Assembly: GCF_902726655.1 (NCBI RefSeq)
Contig: NZ_CACVAN010000001.1
Coordinates: forward strand, 1,984,001-2,048,000
Source: Virgibacillus ihumii
GTDB taxonomy: Bacteria; Bacillota; Bacilli; Bacillales; Amphibacillaceae
Direction of reading: 5' to 3'
DNA length: 64,000 nt
Shown: one piece after another, positions 52,860 through 62,076 of the stretch
Numbering within the stretch: position 1 is the first letter of the stretch
Layout: the number at the start of each line of letters is the position of its first letter
The notes under the pieces: generated by a model
The model's database searches: none
Seen by the model: only the letters and a program-made list of their open reading frames with translations
What the model was told of the DNA's origin: nothing
Program-made: the position numbers and the translations under genes

Positions 52860-52899
52860 AAAAAGGAACCAGAAACAACCTGTTATCCGATTCCTTTTT
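52860..52899 (-). terminator. Weak terminator-like hairpin after dhaL
   Basis: AAAAAGGAA and TTCCTTTTT are exact inverted 9-bp arms 22 bases apart, 30 bases after the dhaL stop, with T-rich flanks. It may attenuate transcription into rpiB and glpX. Confidence 0.45.
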
Positions 52900-52928
52900 T
52901 AAGTTTTGACGTCATTTTGGCTCGAATG

Positions 52929-53585
52929 TTAACTGACTTGTGCTGAATTACTTTTCACATACGCTAAAAAAGTCAATAACATGAGGTACGCGGAAGTCGC
53001 TCCCGGATCCTGAAAACCAACTGACCGGTCACCTAATCTGCTGGAGCGCCCCTTTTGGGAAACGAGTTCTTTTGTTGATTCCATCCCTTTCTTGGCAAAA
53101 TCTAACGCATGATCAAAAGATGGAATGAATTCATTGGTGCCTTCAAACTTTACCTGGAATGCTTTCCCAAACGGCTCAAGGGTGTCCATCATTGTCTTAT
53201 CTCCTGCTTTTGCCTGCCCCCGTTCCTGAACACCTTTTACGAAGGCAAGCCAATATTCAGCCAAATCACCATCATTCAGAACCGTTTTCTTTTTAACTGT
53301 TTTGGCTCCCCTCATTAATCCGGTTGCATATAACGGTCCTACCGAAGAACCAACTGCATTTAAAAAAGTCTTTCCGACGATCATACTGATCTTGCCACAA
53401 TCATCCTCATCTTTAAGATCTCCATCAATCATTTCTTTTGCAGCCTGCCATCCAATCGACATCGTAACACCATGATCACCATCGCCAATTTTACGATCCA
53501 GCTCGCAAAGATAATCCTTCTCCTCTTCAATCATCTCAATAACATCATCAAAATAACTTTTAAGGTCTTCGGCTGTGAATTCCAT
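52929..53585 (-). CDS. dhaL: DhaL-type kinase subunit (ATP/ADP-binding)
   Basis: A 218-aa DAK2/DhaL domain protein. KIGDGDHGVTMSIGW holds the Asp residues that bind two Mg ions and the nucleotide; GSSVGPLYATGLMRGA and RSSRLGDRSVGFQDPGATSAYLML are also typical. The ATG at 53585 has AAGGAGG upstream; a longer frame overlaps dhaK. It is 13 bases after dhaK. No DhaM phosphotransfer subunit is in the window, so the pair may use ATP directly, or DhaM may be elsewhere. Confidence 0.9.
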   Translation of the reverse strand: MEFTAEDLKSYFDDVIEMIEEEKDYLCELDRKIGDGDHGVTMSIGWQAAKEMIDGDLKDEDDCGKISMIVGKTFLNAVGSSVGPLYATGLMRGAKTVKKKTVLNDGDLAEYWLAFVKGVQERGQAKAGDKTMMDTLEPFGKAFQVKFEGTNEFIPSFDHALDFAKKGMESTKELVSQKGRSSRLGDRSVGFQDPGATSAYLMLLTFLAYVKSNSAQVS

Positions 53586-53598
53586 ATGACGTACCTCC

Positions 53599-54603
53599 TT
53601 ATTTTTGAACAAACATCGGGCAATCAACGGCGTGATCAACTGTCTTCGTCAACTCATCGTCCAGTTTCATTAACGTAATGGAACATCCACCCATTTCCAA
53701 AGAAGTAATATAATTTCCCACATACGAACGGTAAATTTTGATTCCGCGTTCCTTTAAAATTTGATTGACTCTGCGATAAATAATATATAAATCCATTTTA
53801 GGGGTGGATCCCAATCCATTAACAAGGACTGCCACCTCATCTCCCTTTGTGAGGTCAATATCATCTAATATATCGCCTACTAATCTGTCTGCCACACGAT
53901 CAGCCGTTTCGAGCTTTCCCTTTTCGATTCCAGGCTCCCCATGGTGACCAAGGCCGATTTCCATTTCGTCTTCATCGATTAGAAAACTTGGTTCATTTGT
54001 TTGCGGAAGATAACAAGGGGTGAGCCCAACCCCCATCGAACGTGTATTTTCATTTGCCTTGTTAGCAATTCGCACAACATCATCCAAATTGTATCCGAAA
54101 TCGGCTGCAGCACCAGCCGCTTTATAAACAAAGAATTCCCCCGCTATTCCGCGGCGTTTTTTCTTTTCGCCAGCAGGCGCGGAGGCTACATCGTCTGTTG
54201 CCAATGCCGCTCCTACTTCGATGTCTTCTTCCATATCTGCCATTTCCGCGGCCATTCCGAAGTTCATGACATCCCCTGCGTAATTTCCATACAAATATAC
54301 AACCCCGGCACCCTTATCAATTGCTTTGGTAACTTCTAAAATTGGCTGTGGTGAAGGTGAAGCAAATATATTCCCAACCGCAACACCATCTGCCATACCT
54401 TCACCGACATATCCCATAAAAGCAGGTTCATGCCCGGAACCTCCACCAACAAGGATGCCAACTTTATCCTTTCTAGTCTCGCGCACTGTAACTAAGGATC
54501 GGTTATTTTCAGGCAATTGCCTTATGTAATCCTGATGTGCATTTACATAACCTTCCACCATTTCTTCTACCACGTTTTTCGGATCATTCAGTAATTTCTT
54601 CAT
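53599..54603 (-). CDS. dhaK: DhaK-type ketose kinase subunit (substrate-binding)
   Basis: A 334-aa DAK1/DhaK domain protein. H221 in GLGHHGEPG forms the covalent hemiaminal with the ketone substrate. GILVGGGSGHEPAFMGYVGEGM, YGNYAGDVMNFGMA and LVNGLGSTPKMDLYI are family motifs. The ATG at 54603 has GAGGAG eight bases upstream. With DhaL it phosphorylates dihydroxyacetone or a small ketose. The neighbours (polyol carrier, erythritol/threitol-type dehydrogenase, RpiB) point to erythrulose rather than dihydroxyacetone. Confidence 0.9.
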   Translation of the reverse strand: MKKLLNDPKNVVEEMVEGYVNAHQDYIRQLPENNRSLVTVRETRKDKVGILVGGGSGHEPAFMGYVGEGMADGVAVGNIFASPSPQPILEVTKAIDKGAGVVYLYGNYAGDVMNFGMAAEMADMEEDIEVGAALATDDVASAPAGEKKKRRGIAGEFFVYKAAGAAADFGYNLDDVVRIANKANENTRSMGVGLTPCYLPQTNEPSFLIDEDEMEIGLGHHGEPGIEKGKLETADRVADRLVGDILDDIDLTKGDEVAVLVNGLGSTPKMDLYIIYRRVNQILKERGIKIYRSYVGNYITSLEMGGCSITLMKLDDELTKTVDHAVDCPMFVQK

Positions 54604-54755
54604 CCAGTACACTCCTCGTATAATAAGTTTTTGAGCCTGCAGATTGTTTGATCCAAGGGAAGCTTCATACCGAGGCTGGTTTATTCATTACTATACATTT
54701 ATTTTCCCTTTCTTCACAACACAGAGAAATAGCCCTCAATTAAGAGAGCTACTGG

Positions 54756-56045
54756 TTATACCACAGAATGCGCTCCATCTTCAGCTGATTTTTCTTTTTT
54801 GCTTTCTTCCGGCAATTTCAAGAAGCCCGACATAATTGCAGCGATAAAGTAAAGACCACCAAGGATCCACATCATTCCTTGTGTATCAACCAAATCATAG
54901 AACAATGTTACCAAAGCAGGACCAACGAACACACAAAGACCGGCTCCCAGGTTCAATATCGACATGGCTGCCCCTTTATCACCATCACCAACCATTGAAG
55001 GCGTGAGGGCTGACAGCGGTACAAACCCTGCTAAACAGGCTCCCCATAGAAACCCGATAGCGCCGACCACGAACACATTTCCGGTAAATATTTGCGGCAA
55101 ATAGAACAGAAGCAGGGTAAAAACACCACAGCCAAATGCTCCAAACCACTTCACGGTATTCCTCCAGCCTAAAGAATCCCCGATATATCCGAAGATTAGA
55201 TTAAAGGCAATATTGGCAATAAATATGGTCCCCCAAATATTAAGCCACACTGTCGTACTTATCCCTTGATCAGCCAGATAAATGGGAAGGAATAACGGAA
55301 AAGCATATTGTGCTGCCTGGTTGATAACACGTACAATCCCGGCAATACCAACCTTTGGCTCTCTTTTCACGATTGTAACTCCATTTATCAACTCTTTAAA
55401 CTTGGGTGAATTATCTGATTTTTCTTCGGTTAATTCGAACTTATCCCGATTCACTACCAATGCAAAGAATGCTCCAATCAATACCCACAAAACCGCTGTC
55501 CAAAGCGTCGGAATATGTCCGAAGAAATTAATCGAGAAACTTGAATAATAAGCACCTAAAACACTTAAACCTCCAGTAAAAACAAACCAGAACCATCCAA
55601 CAGCTTTACCAAGTTGATGCTGTGGTGTACGATACGTAATCCACACTAGAAAAGCATAAGCAAACAACGGATAGCCGAAACCTCTGATGGCGTACGTCGG
55701 AATCATTAACCCGTAATTTAGCGTCGGAATAGCCAACCCCACAAAAAGTGAATGACCGATAAGGTATAAAATCAACCCTGACAACATTGTTTTCCTCGGT
55801 CCAATTGCTTCAACCAACATACCGGATAACCAGGCCGAAAGAGCGATGGTTACGCCATAGCACGTTGTTAAAAAAGCCGCCTGCTGAACTGTCAATCCCT
55901 GATCGACCAGGTATGGGCTTATCCACGCAAGCTCTAACCCATCCCCCATCATAAAAATCAAGACACCAAAGTATCCCCATGCCAAATGGGAAGGAATACC
56001 AATTCTATCTAAAAATGACGAATTCTTCTGCGTTAAATCCTTCAT
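54756..56045 (-). CDS. MFS transporter, polyol permease type
   Basis: A 429-aa major facilitator with 12 predicted spans. The N-terminal segment GIPSHLAWGYFGVLIFMMGDGLELAWISPYLVDQG and the loop AIGPRKTML resemble the ribitol/arabitol (RbtT/DalT) polyol carriers. GDGDKGAAMSILNLGAGLCVFVGPALVTLFYD in the second half is family-like. It is 31 bases after the dehydrogenase gene, so it should import the polyol that enzyme oxidises. Confidence 0.85.
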   Translation of the reverse strand: MKDLTQKNSSFLDRIGIPSHLAWGYFGVLIFMMGDGLELAWISPYLVDQGLTVQQAAFLTTCYGVTIALSAWLSGMLVEAIGPRKTMLSGLILYLIGHSLFVGLAIPTLNYGLMIPTYAIRGFGYPLFAYAFLVWITYRTPQHQLGKAVGWFWFVFTGGLSVLGAYYSSFSINFFGHIPTLWTAVLWVLIGAFFALVVNRDKFELTEEKSDNSPKFKELINGVTIVKREPKVGIAGIVRVINQAAQYAFPLFLPIYLADQGISTTVWLNIWGTIFIANIAFNLIFGYIGDSLGWRNTVKWFGAFGCGVFTLLLFYLPQIFTGNVFVVGAIGFLWGACLAGFVPLSALTPSMVGDGDKGAAMSILNLGAGLCVFVGPALVTLFYDLVDTQGMMWILGGLYFIAAIMSGFLKLPEESKKEKSAEDGAHSVV

Positions 56046-56076
56046 CCTATCCTTTCCCCCTTGTTTATGGAACGAA

Positions 56077-57186
56077 TTATGGTTTTAAAACAATTTTTAT
56101 TGAATCTTCGCCTTTCTTCATTAGATCAAAGCCTTCTTCAAAGTCCTGCAAATCCAGTGTGTGCGTAACAATATTTTCTGTTGGCAAATCACCATTGGAA
56201 ATACCTTCAATGACAAGCGGATAGCAATATGGGCCCAAATGAGAACCTAATAAATCCAATTCTTTCCGATCACTAATAATGCTCCAATCCACTGTGACTG
56301 GTTCCCCAAATACACTAAACTCAACGAAACGACCCAACTTTCTGATCGCATGAAGTCCTTGCTCCACAGATTTCGGATGGCCAGTAGCTTCAATATACGT
56401 GTCGCAGCCGTATCCTTCCGTCATGTCTTTAATTTCCTGAACAACGTCCACTTTGCGTGGATTTAGGACAAGGTCTGCTCCGAATTGCTTTGCCAGTGCA
56501 AGCCGGTCTTCTTTCAAATCAAGGACAACTACTTTAGAGGCACCGGATTTTTTAATTGCTCCAAGCATTCCAAGGCCAAGCGTCCCTGCACCAGATAAAA
56601 CAACCACATCACCGATTTGCACTTGGGCACGTTGCACCGCGTGTAAACTGCAGGCATAAGGTTCGATCAGGATAGCCTTTTCAATTGGCATATCTTCGGG
56701 AACTTTATAATTAATCGCTTCCTTTGTAAACTTCATATATTCAGCCATGCCGCCGTTTACATTGTTTTGAAAGCCGTACAAATCGTGTTTTTCACACATC
56801 CAATATTGACCCCTATTACAGAATCGGCAATCCCAGCACGGAACAATCTGCTCAGATATTACCCGATCGCCAATTTCAAAATCTGTTACAGCGTCTCCTT
56901 TTTGTACAATACGTGCGATAAATTCATGTCCGGGAATCATCGGCGCCTTTATGTAGGCGGGCTGCTGTTCATCTCCCCAAAAACTCGGTGCCCCGTCATA
57001 AGCCTTAATATCTCCGGCACAAATTCCACATGCTTCAACTTTAACGAGTATCTCTTTATCATTCTCCAGCTTAGGTGTCTTCACTTCTTCATATCTGTAA
57101 TCTTTCGGACCATATGCTACTACCGCCTTCATCGTTTCCGGAACTGCTTTCAGATCATCATGCTGCTTATCAAGTGTTTCAGCCAT
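56077..57186 (-). CDS. Zinc-dependent polyol dehydrogenase (erythritol/L-threitol dehydrogenase-like)
   Basis: A 369-aa medium-chain dehydrogenase. Catalytic zinc ligands are in ACGICAGDIKAYDG and PGHEFIARI; the structural zinc cysteines are in PCWDCRFCNRGQYWMC; the cofactor motif is GAGTLGLGML with an Asp (VLDLKED) that selects NAD. SEQIVPCWDCRFC, HDLYGF, VDWSIISDRKELDLLGSHLGPYC are strikingly like the mycobacterial erythritol/L-threitol dehydrogenase EltD as I recall that sequence. It would make erythrulose for DhaK/DhaL. It is the first gene of the operon with a sigma-A promoter and a perfect cre box. Confidence 0.87.
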   Translation of the reverse strand: MAETLDKQHDDLKAVPETMKAVVAYGPKDYRYEEVKTPKLENDKEILVKVEACGICAGDIKAYDGAPSFWGDEQQPAYIKAPMIPGHEFIARIVQKGDAVTDFEIGDRVISEQIVPCWDCRFCNRGQYWMCEKHDLYGFQNNVNGGMAEYMKFTKEAINYKVPEDMPIEKAILIEPYACSLHAVQRAQVQIGDVVVLSGAGTLGLGMLGAIKKSGASKVVVLDLKEDRLALAKQFGADLVLNPRKVDVVQEIKDMTEGYGCDTYIEATGHPKSVEQGLHAIRKLGRFVEFSVFGEPVTVDWSIISDRKELDLLGSHLGPYCYPLVIEGISNGDLPTENIVTHTLDLQDFEEGFDLMKKGEDSIKIVLKP

Positions 57187-57242
57187 GAAAATTTCTCCTT
57201 TTTAACGTATTTAAAATGAACAAGTAATTACAAAACGAAATT

Positions 57243-57256
57243 TGTAATCGGTTTCA
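57243..57256. promoter_or_regulatory. Perfect cre box upstream of the polyol operon
   Basis: TGTAATCGGTTTCA matches the CcpA consensus TGWAANCGNTNWCA at all 14 positions. It lies just downstream of the -10 box of the dehydrogenase promoter, a position for repression. Confidence 0.75.
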
Positions 57257-57269
57257 TTCACTTTCTTGT

Positions 57270-57297
57270 ATTTTATCATTTCTTATTATTTTGTCAA
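57270..57297 (-). promoter_or_regulatory. Sigma-A promoter of the polyol operon
   Basis: On the minus strand a perfect TTGACA (57297-57292), 16 bases, TAAAAT (57275-57270). The region between it and the DeoR-type gene has several AAATGA(T/A) direct repeats (57320-57390) that could be DeoR operators. Confidence 0.6.
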
Positions 57298-57434
57298 TAA
57301 TATTTTTAAATACTTTTGAAATGATGATTTTAATCACATAAATGATAATAAATGAAAAATTACATTAAAATATTGATAAATTATAACAAATGAAATACCA
57401 TGAAGGTAACATAAAAAAATAAGGATGAACGTTT

Positions 57435-58220
57435 ATGAAAATGTTTGTGAGTGAAAGACGAAACAAAATTATGAATATCCTATATGAGAAGAAACGATTT
57501 ACAGTGAAAGAATTAGCGTTGCATATCGGGGTATCAGAAGCAACTCTCAGAACAGATTTAAATAAAATGGAAGAAGAAGGCCTGCTGATCAGAACGCATG
57601 GCGGGGCTATTCTTAACGATGAATCAGAAAACGAGACCAGTTTTTCTGCCAGGGAAAAGAAAAATAAGCAGGAAAAAATACAAATAGCAAAAAAAGCATT
57701 TTCGTTTATTGAAGAAAAGCAGTGTATTTTATTGGATGCCAGCTCTACAGCATTGGAATTGGCCCGTTATATAAAAAACCAGCCAATCCGATTAACGGTT
57801 GTTACCAGCGGGGTACTCACAGCACTCGAACTAAAAGAAAACCCGGACCTTACTGTAATTCTGCTCGGCGGTGTCGTGACAAACCGTTCCACATCTATTG
57901 AAGGAACACTTGGCTTAAGTATATTGGATCATGTAAATGTAGACATCCTGTTTACATCCGGTAATGGCTTCTCAGTAGAAAGCGGATTAACCGATTTTAA
58001 TCTTTATGAAGTGTCATTAAAAAAAGAGCTGGTTAAAAAAGCAAGCAAAACCATAGCAATTGTTGATAGTTCAAAAATTGGAAAATCATCCAGCGCTGTA
58101 TTCGCCACACCCGAGGACATAAGCGCACTAATCACAGATAACCCTGTCGATTCGGATATCTCGACCCGATTGAAACAAAAAAACATTGAATTAATAACCC
58201 CGGCCTTGAGTGGGACATAG
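57435..58220 (+). CDS. DeoR-family transcriptional regulator
   Basis: A 261-aa DeoR-type repressor. The HTH (FVSERRNKIMNILYEKKRFTVKELALHIGVSEATLRTDLNKMEEEGLLIRTHGGA) spans 4-60, and the sugar-phosphate sensor domain has ILLDASSTALELARYI, TVVTSG, VILLGGVV and DILFTSGNGF. The ATG has AAGGATG upstream. It is divergent from the polyol operon (248-bp gap) and convergent with an FGGY kinase. A phosphorylated intermediate such as erythrulose phosphate is the probable inducer. Confidence 0.9.
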   Translation: MKMFVSERRNKIMNILYEKKRFTVKELALHIGVSEATLRTDLNKMEEEGLLIRTHGGAILNDESENETSFSAREKKNKQEKIQIAKKAFSFIEEKQCILLDASSTALELARYIKNQPIRLTVVTSGVLTALELKENPDLTVILLGGVVTNRSTSIEGTLGLSILDHVNVDILFTSGNGFSVESGLTDFNLYEVSLKKELVKKASKTIAIVDSSKIGKSSSAVFATPEDISALITDNPVDSDISTRLKQKNIELITPALSGT

Positions 58221-58266
58221 GAACAGGTTTGTCCCGCCAAGCCGGGACGAGAAGCCTGCCCCCTAT
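58217..58266. terminator. Long imperfect hairpin between convergent genes
   Basis: ATAGG, CAGG and GTCCC pair with GGGAC, CCTG and CCTAT in nested order around an eight-base loop, with small internal loops. It overlaps the regulator's stop codon and lies 24 bases from the kinase stop. There is no T-run, so termination is only suspected. Confidence 0.45.
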
Positions 58267-58289
58267 GCTTCCATCACCTCCAACCCCGG

Positions 58290-59753
58290 TTACATCTTCA
58301 AATACCGTCCATACATTTCTCTATACATAGCAAAGGTATCCTGATTCGGCTCAAAGATTCTCGAACCAGGTATTTCAATAAACCTCTCTGCAAAATCCCT
58401 GTAATCACTTGCCCACCCAAGCTGAAGAAACGCGGGTGATACCGCCCCTATTGCTGACATATACTCATTTTCCGACGATATGCGGACTGGCCTTTCCAAA
58501 ATATCAGCTAGTATCTGACACCAGGAAGCGCTTTTTGTACCTCCTCCAACGGCAGTCAATACGTCATCCGACTCCAGATTTAATACTTCCATCACCTGCC
58601 TTAACGAAAAACAGATCCCCTCAATAATTGCCCGGGCCAAATCACATTTTTTGGTTTCGAGGCTTATTCCCCAAAAGGATCCCTTCGCTTGTGGATCATT
58701 AACAGGATTTCGCTCTCCCTGCAAATAAGGCAAAAATAACACCCCATTACTTCCTGGTTCAGCCTGACTGATCAATGCCTCAAACGCATTGAACTTATCA
58801 TCTTCTTCCCCTTCTGCAAACGTATTGGCACCCCATTGATAAACATTCCCCGCATTAAGAAGGGGCGCAACAGAAATGATCGCCTCATGGAGTAAATGCG
58901 CTAATTTGAAGTGTCCATCGGCCGCGGATTCCGGCTTCAAACCATCTTGTATCCCTGCAATCCATCCGGTGGTTCCGATATAGCAGTAGCTTTCGCCGGA
59001 TGTTACAGCACCTGCCCCGATAGCGGAAGCAACTGCATCCCCACATCCACATAAAACAGGCGTATCTGAGGAAAAGCCGGTTTCCAATGCTGCCTGTTCA
59101 TGGACATATCCGGCAATATTTGCAGCATCAAGGAGATTTGGCAATTTTCCAACATCGATACCTGTTAATGAAAAAACATCCGTCTCCCATTTCCTTGCCC
59201 CGACATTCATCATACCTGTAGTTGCTCCGGTCGTTGGATCAGTTGCTAAAATCCCTGTCAGCCGGTAAACAATATAATCCTTTGAACTAAACAAAAAACA
59301 CGTTGTATCATCATATTTGTACCGCTTACTTTTCTTCATTTGAACCAGTTTTGCCAGAGGTGTCGCCGCACTAATCGGATTCCCTGTCAACTGAACAATT
59401 TCAGGAAATTGTTCAAGCAGCCATTCCGCTTCCTCCCCAGCTCTCGTGTCGGAATACAGTATTGCGCGGTTTGCTGTATTTTCCCGCGAAACCGGAATAA
59501 CATCTTCCATTTGCCCGGTAAAAGAGATCATGACAACTTGGTCAGGTTCTATTCCCACTTCCATCCACCAATACTGTGCAATATATTTAACACCATCCCA
59601 CCAGTCATTTGGATTCTGCTCCACTATTCCGTCAGATTCATAGTGTGTCTCATGCTGCACAGTTTGTTCGCTGTAAAATGATGCGTCTTTTTTGACCAGA
59701 GCTCCTTTAATAGCAGTCGTGCCAATATCAAAAACAGCTGCATATCCTGTCAT
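58290..59753 (-). CDS. FGGY-family carbohydrate kinase (xylulokinase-like)
   Basis: A 487-aa FGGY kinase: N-terminal phosphate loop FDIGTTAIKGALV, GIVEQNPNDWWD, SFTGQMEDVIPV, DPTTGATTGMMNV, the C-terminal GTTGWIAG and the adenosine motif TAVGGGTKSASWCQILADIL with SAIGAV. The ATG at 59753 has AAGG seven bases upstream; a longer frame to 59855 lacks a site. It phosphorylates a pentulose, polyol or related sugar. It is convergent with the DeoR gene and on the same strand as the polyol operon, but separated from it. Substrate is unknown. Confidence 0.88.
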   Translation of the reverse strand: MTGYAAVFDIGTTAIKGALVKKDASFYSEQTVQHETHYESDGIVEQNPNDWWDGVKYIAQYWWMEVGIEPDQVVMISFTGQMEDVIPVSRENTANRAILYSDTRAGEEAEWLLEQFPEIVQLTGNPISAATPLAKLVQMKKSKRYKYDDTTCFLFSSKDYIVYRLTGILATDPTTGATTGMMNVGARKWETDVFSLTGIDVGKLPNLLDAANIAGYVHEQAALETGFSSDTPVLCGCGDAVASAIGAGAVTSGESYCYIGTTGWIAGIQDGLKPESAADGHFKLAHLLHEAIISVAPLLNAGNVYQWGANTFAEGEEDDKFNAFEALISQAEPGSNGVLFLPYLQGERNPVNDPQAKGSFWGISLETKKCDLARAIIEGICFSLRQVMEVLNLESDDVLTAVGGGTKSASWCQILADILERPVRISSENEYMSAIGAVSPAFLQLGWASDYRDFAERFIEIPGSRIFEPNQDTFAMYREMYGRYLKM

Positions 59754-60147
59754 ATCTTTACCTTCTTTCTCATCGAAGCAAAGGTATGGCTCTACTTCTA
59801 TAAAAGAAGCAAGAGAACCACCCCTTACTTCAGTATTTTCTCCAAGTAAATTCAAATATTTTTTTATAACCCTTCATTTTGTGGTATAGTCTATTGTCCT
59901 CTTTATTCTATCACACTATTTTATCGGTTTAATCAGACATGGATCATCGTCCGTTTCTTACTACCAAATCCCATAGATCTATCAAAAGTATACGAAAAAA
60001 AAGCCGCTAGCCTTGCATGGGGCTAACGGCTAAGAATAAGGGTATATTTTCAACTATATACGAGAATCTGACACCGTTATTCCATCATTTCCCTTATTGA
60101 GCTCTGGAATGAAAAAAATTATGCTTAACCTTCACTTATGAGGTTTC
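59754..60147. other. 394-bp gap upstream of the FGGY kinase
   Basis: It holds the permease terminator (59994-60032) and the kinase promoter region, in which I see no convincing -35/-10 pair. No gene is evident. Confidence 0.55.
59994..60032 (-). terminator. Terminator of the APC permease gene
   Basis: AGCCG and TAGCC pair with GGCTA and CGGCT with one mismatch between them, and on the minus strand eight T follow. It is a strong intrinsic terminator about 115 bases beyond the permease stop. Confidence 0.85.
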
Positions 60148-61748
60148 TTACTCCTGCTCTTCCTCATCCTTAGTAATCCGTGGTGTCTTCAAACTGGTTT
60201 TAACCCCAAAATAATAAATAATAATGGAGCCAATTGCTAGAATAATGCTATCCCACGGACCAGTGATAAGCTGATGTGTTTTTTCGCCCTCTGAATTGGC
60301 AGGACCAAAGGAGCCAACATAAGAGATCACCAACAGAAAAACAAAATAAACCAAAAGCCATAACGATGAACGGAAATCTTCTTTAAGATTTTTTTGGATT
60401 TTTTCATCGTTGTCTGCAAATGCGAAAAACAGAACCAAGGATCCGATAGTAAGCCCAATCAATAAAATCAACGTATCAAATCCGCTCCAATAGGCGACAA
60501 GAGAAGCTGAAGCAAATGATAAAGGTGCAATTAACCCCATGCCTTTAAGATAAAAGGGCCGTTTTAAATTAGGACTTCGCTTTCTTAGAGCACCAGCCGA
60601 AACAGGACCAGTTAAATAAGTTAAGATAAGAGCAGAGGAAACTGCACCGATTAGTCCTCCCCATGTCTGGAACTGTTCAGGAAGTGTCCATGCAATACCC
60701 ATAATCATGGAGAGCCATAATGCGCCACGGGGCAAGCCTGTCCGCTTGTCCACTTTGGCAAAAATGGAATAAAAATAGCCGTTTTTAGCCCATGCAAACA
60801 TCATTCGTGCTGTTCCAGAAAAGTAGGCATTACCACATGCCGCTGGTGATACAACTGCATCGAACAAAACTAGATTCGCCAGCCAAATAATCCCTAATGT
60901 TTGAGCAAGTTGAGCCCATGGAGACTCCCAATTGATGGTTGCCCAGCCCTGATTTAACATCTCTGCAGGCACTGCACCGATAAATGCAATTTGTAATAAA
61001 ACATATAAACCTAAACATAGAGTTATCGAAAGGAGAATTGCTATTGGTAGATTCCTTTGCGGATTTCGTGCCTCCCCGGCAAAATCTACTGCTTGCCTAA
61101 AACCCAGAAAGGCAAACGCAACTCCTGCTCCAACTACAGCTTGGAATACCCCGTGAATGCCACCTGGCTCAGCCCCGCCAACATTGAAATTAGTGAAATC
61201 CATGTTCGCAAACATGACGATAACAATCAGGATAGGAACGATGAATTTAAATATCGTAATTATTGTATTTGTCTTACCGAAAAACTTAACACTCCAATAA
61301 TTCACAAGAAAAAACAAACAACAATTGCCGACTGAACAATAAAACCGAGGAATGTAGGGTCTCCGGCGTCGGTTGTTAGTGCTCCCCAGTAATATGTTGC
61401 GTATTGACGGACTGCTACAGCTTCTACTCCGATCATACTGGTATAACCGAGAAAGGCAAAGAAACTTACCATAAACCCTGTTACGGAACCATGCGTAAAA
61501 TCAGGATAGCGGAGAAATCCTCCACTCCTGGGAAGAGCAGCAGCTAATTCTGCATAGACTAGACCAATTAAAATGAAAATAATTGCCCCGATAATCCAAG
61601 ACATCCACGCCAATGACCCTGCATACTGAACCCCTTTCATTGCTCCATATAACCAACCGGAGCCAATCGTTGAACCGACTCCAAGAAAAATGAGATCCAT
61701 TAATGAAAGACTTCTTTTGAATTTCCCCTGTTGTTCCAAAACATCCAT
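60148..61748 (-). pseudogene. APC-family amino acid permease split by a frameshift
   Basis: Two overlapping frames together give one permease of about 533 aa. The first (61748-61302, 148 aa) has FLGVGSTIGSGWLYGAMKGVQYAGSLAWMSWIIG and transmembrane segments 1-4. It stops right after VVCFFL. The second (61317-60148) continues in another frame as FFLVNYWSVKFFGKTNTIITIFKF and runs to the normal C-terminus. The break is at a run of six A (61309-61314); one more base would restore the frame. Substrate is an amino acid or related amine. The start may be TTG 61739, which has a better ribosome site. Confidence 0.8.
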
Positions 61749-61884
61749 CCCTTTCGTTTACGTGAGTTACAGTTTAATGGTGTTAATAATTTCCCATTCA
61801 CTTTATGTAATGATAAGAGAGCTCCTTATTTAGATAATTTTATAAAAGTAGGATATCGTTAACAATTGTCAAACCGTAAATATA

Positions 61885-61898
61885 GGAAAACGTTTTCT
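61885..61898. promoter_or_regulatory. cre-like palindrome upstream of the APC permease
   Basis: GGAAAACGTTTTCT contains the perfect dyad GAAAACGTTTTC and matches TGWAANCGNTNWCA at 12 of 14 positions. Confidence 0.4.
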
Positions 61899-62010
61899 TT
61901 TACATTATGTCCAAAAATAATTTAAAGAGGGCATTCAGGGCATGAACGGGCCGGAACTACCACATTCCCTCGAAACGTTGCAATTACAGCATTTCAAAGA
62001 TAGCTAAAAC

Positions 62011-62042
62011 TAAAAATCAGCCCTCAAACCCGAGAGCTGATT
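62011..62042 (-). terminator. Terminator of the aldehyde dehydrogenase gene
   Basis: AATCAGC/GCTGATT with an inner CTC/GAG and a one-base mismatch form a stem that on the minus strand is followed by TTTTTAGTTTT. It lies 35 bases after the stop. Confidence 0.8.
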
Positions 62043-62076
62043 AACATCAAGTAACAATTTTAATAACCACAAATCC

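Larger units (their letters stand above)
61749..62076. other. 328-bp gap upstream of the APC permease
   Basis: It contains a cre-like palindrome (61885-61898) and the terminator of the aldehyde dehydrogenase gene (62011-62042). No gene is evident. Confidence 0.55.
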
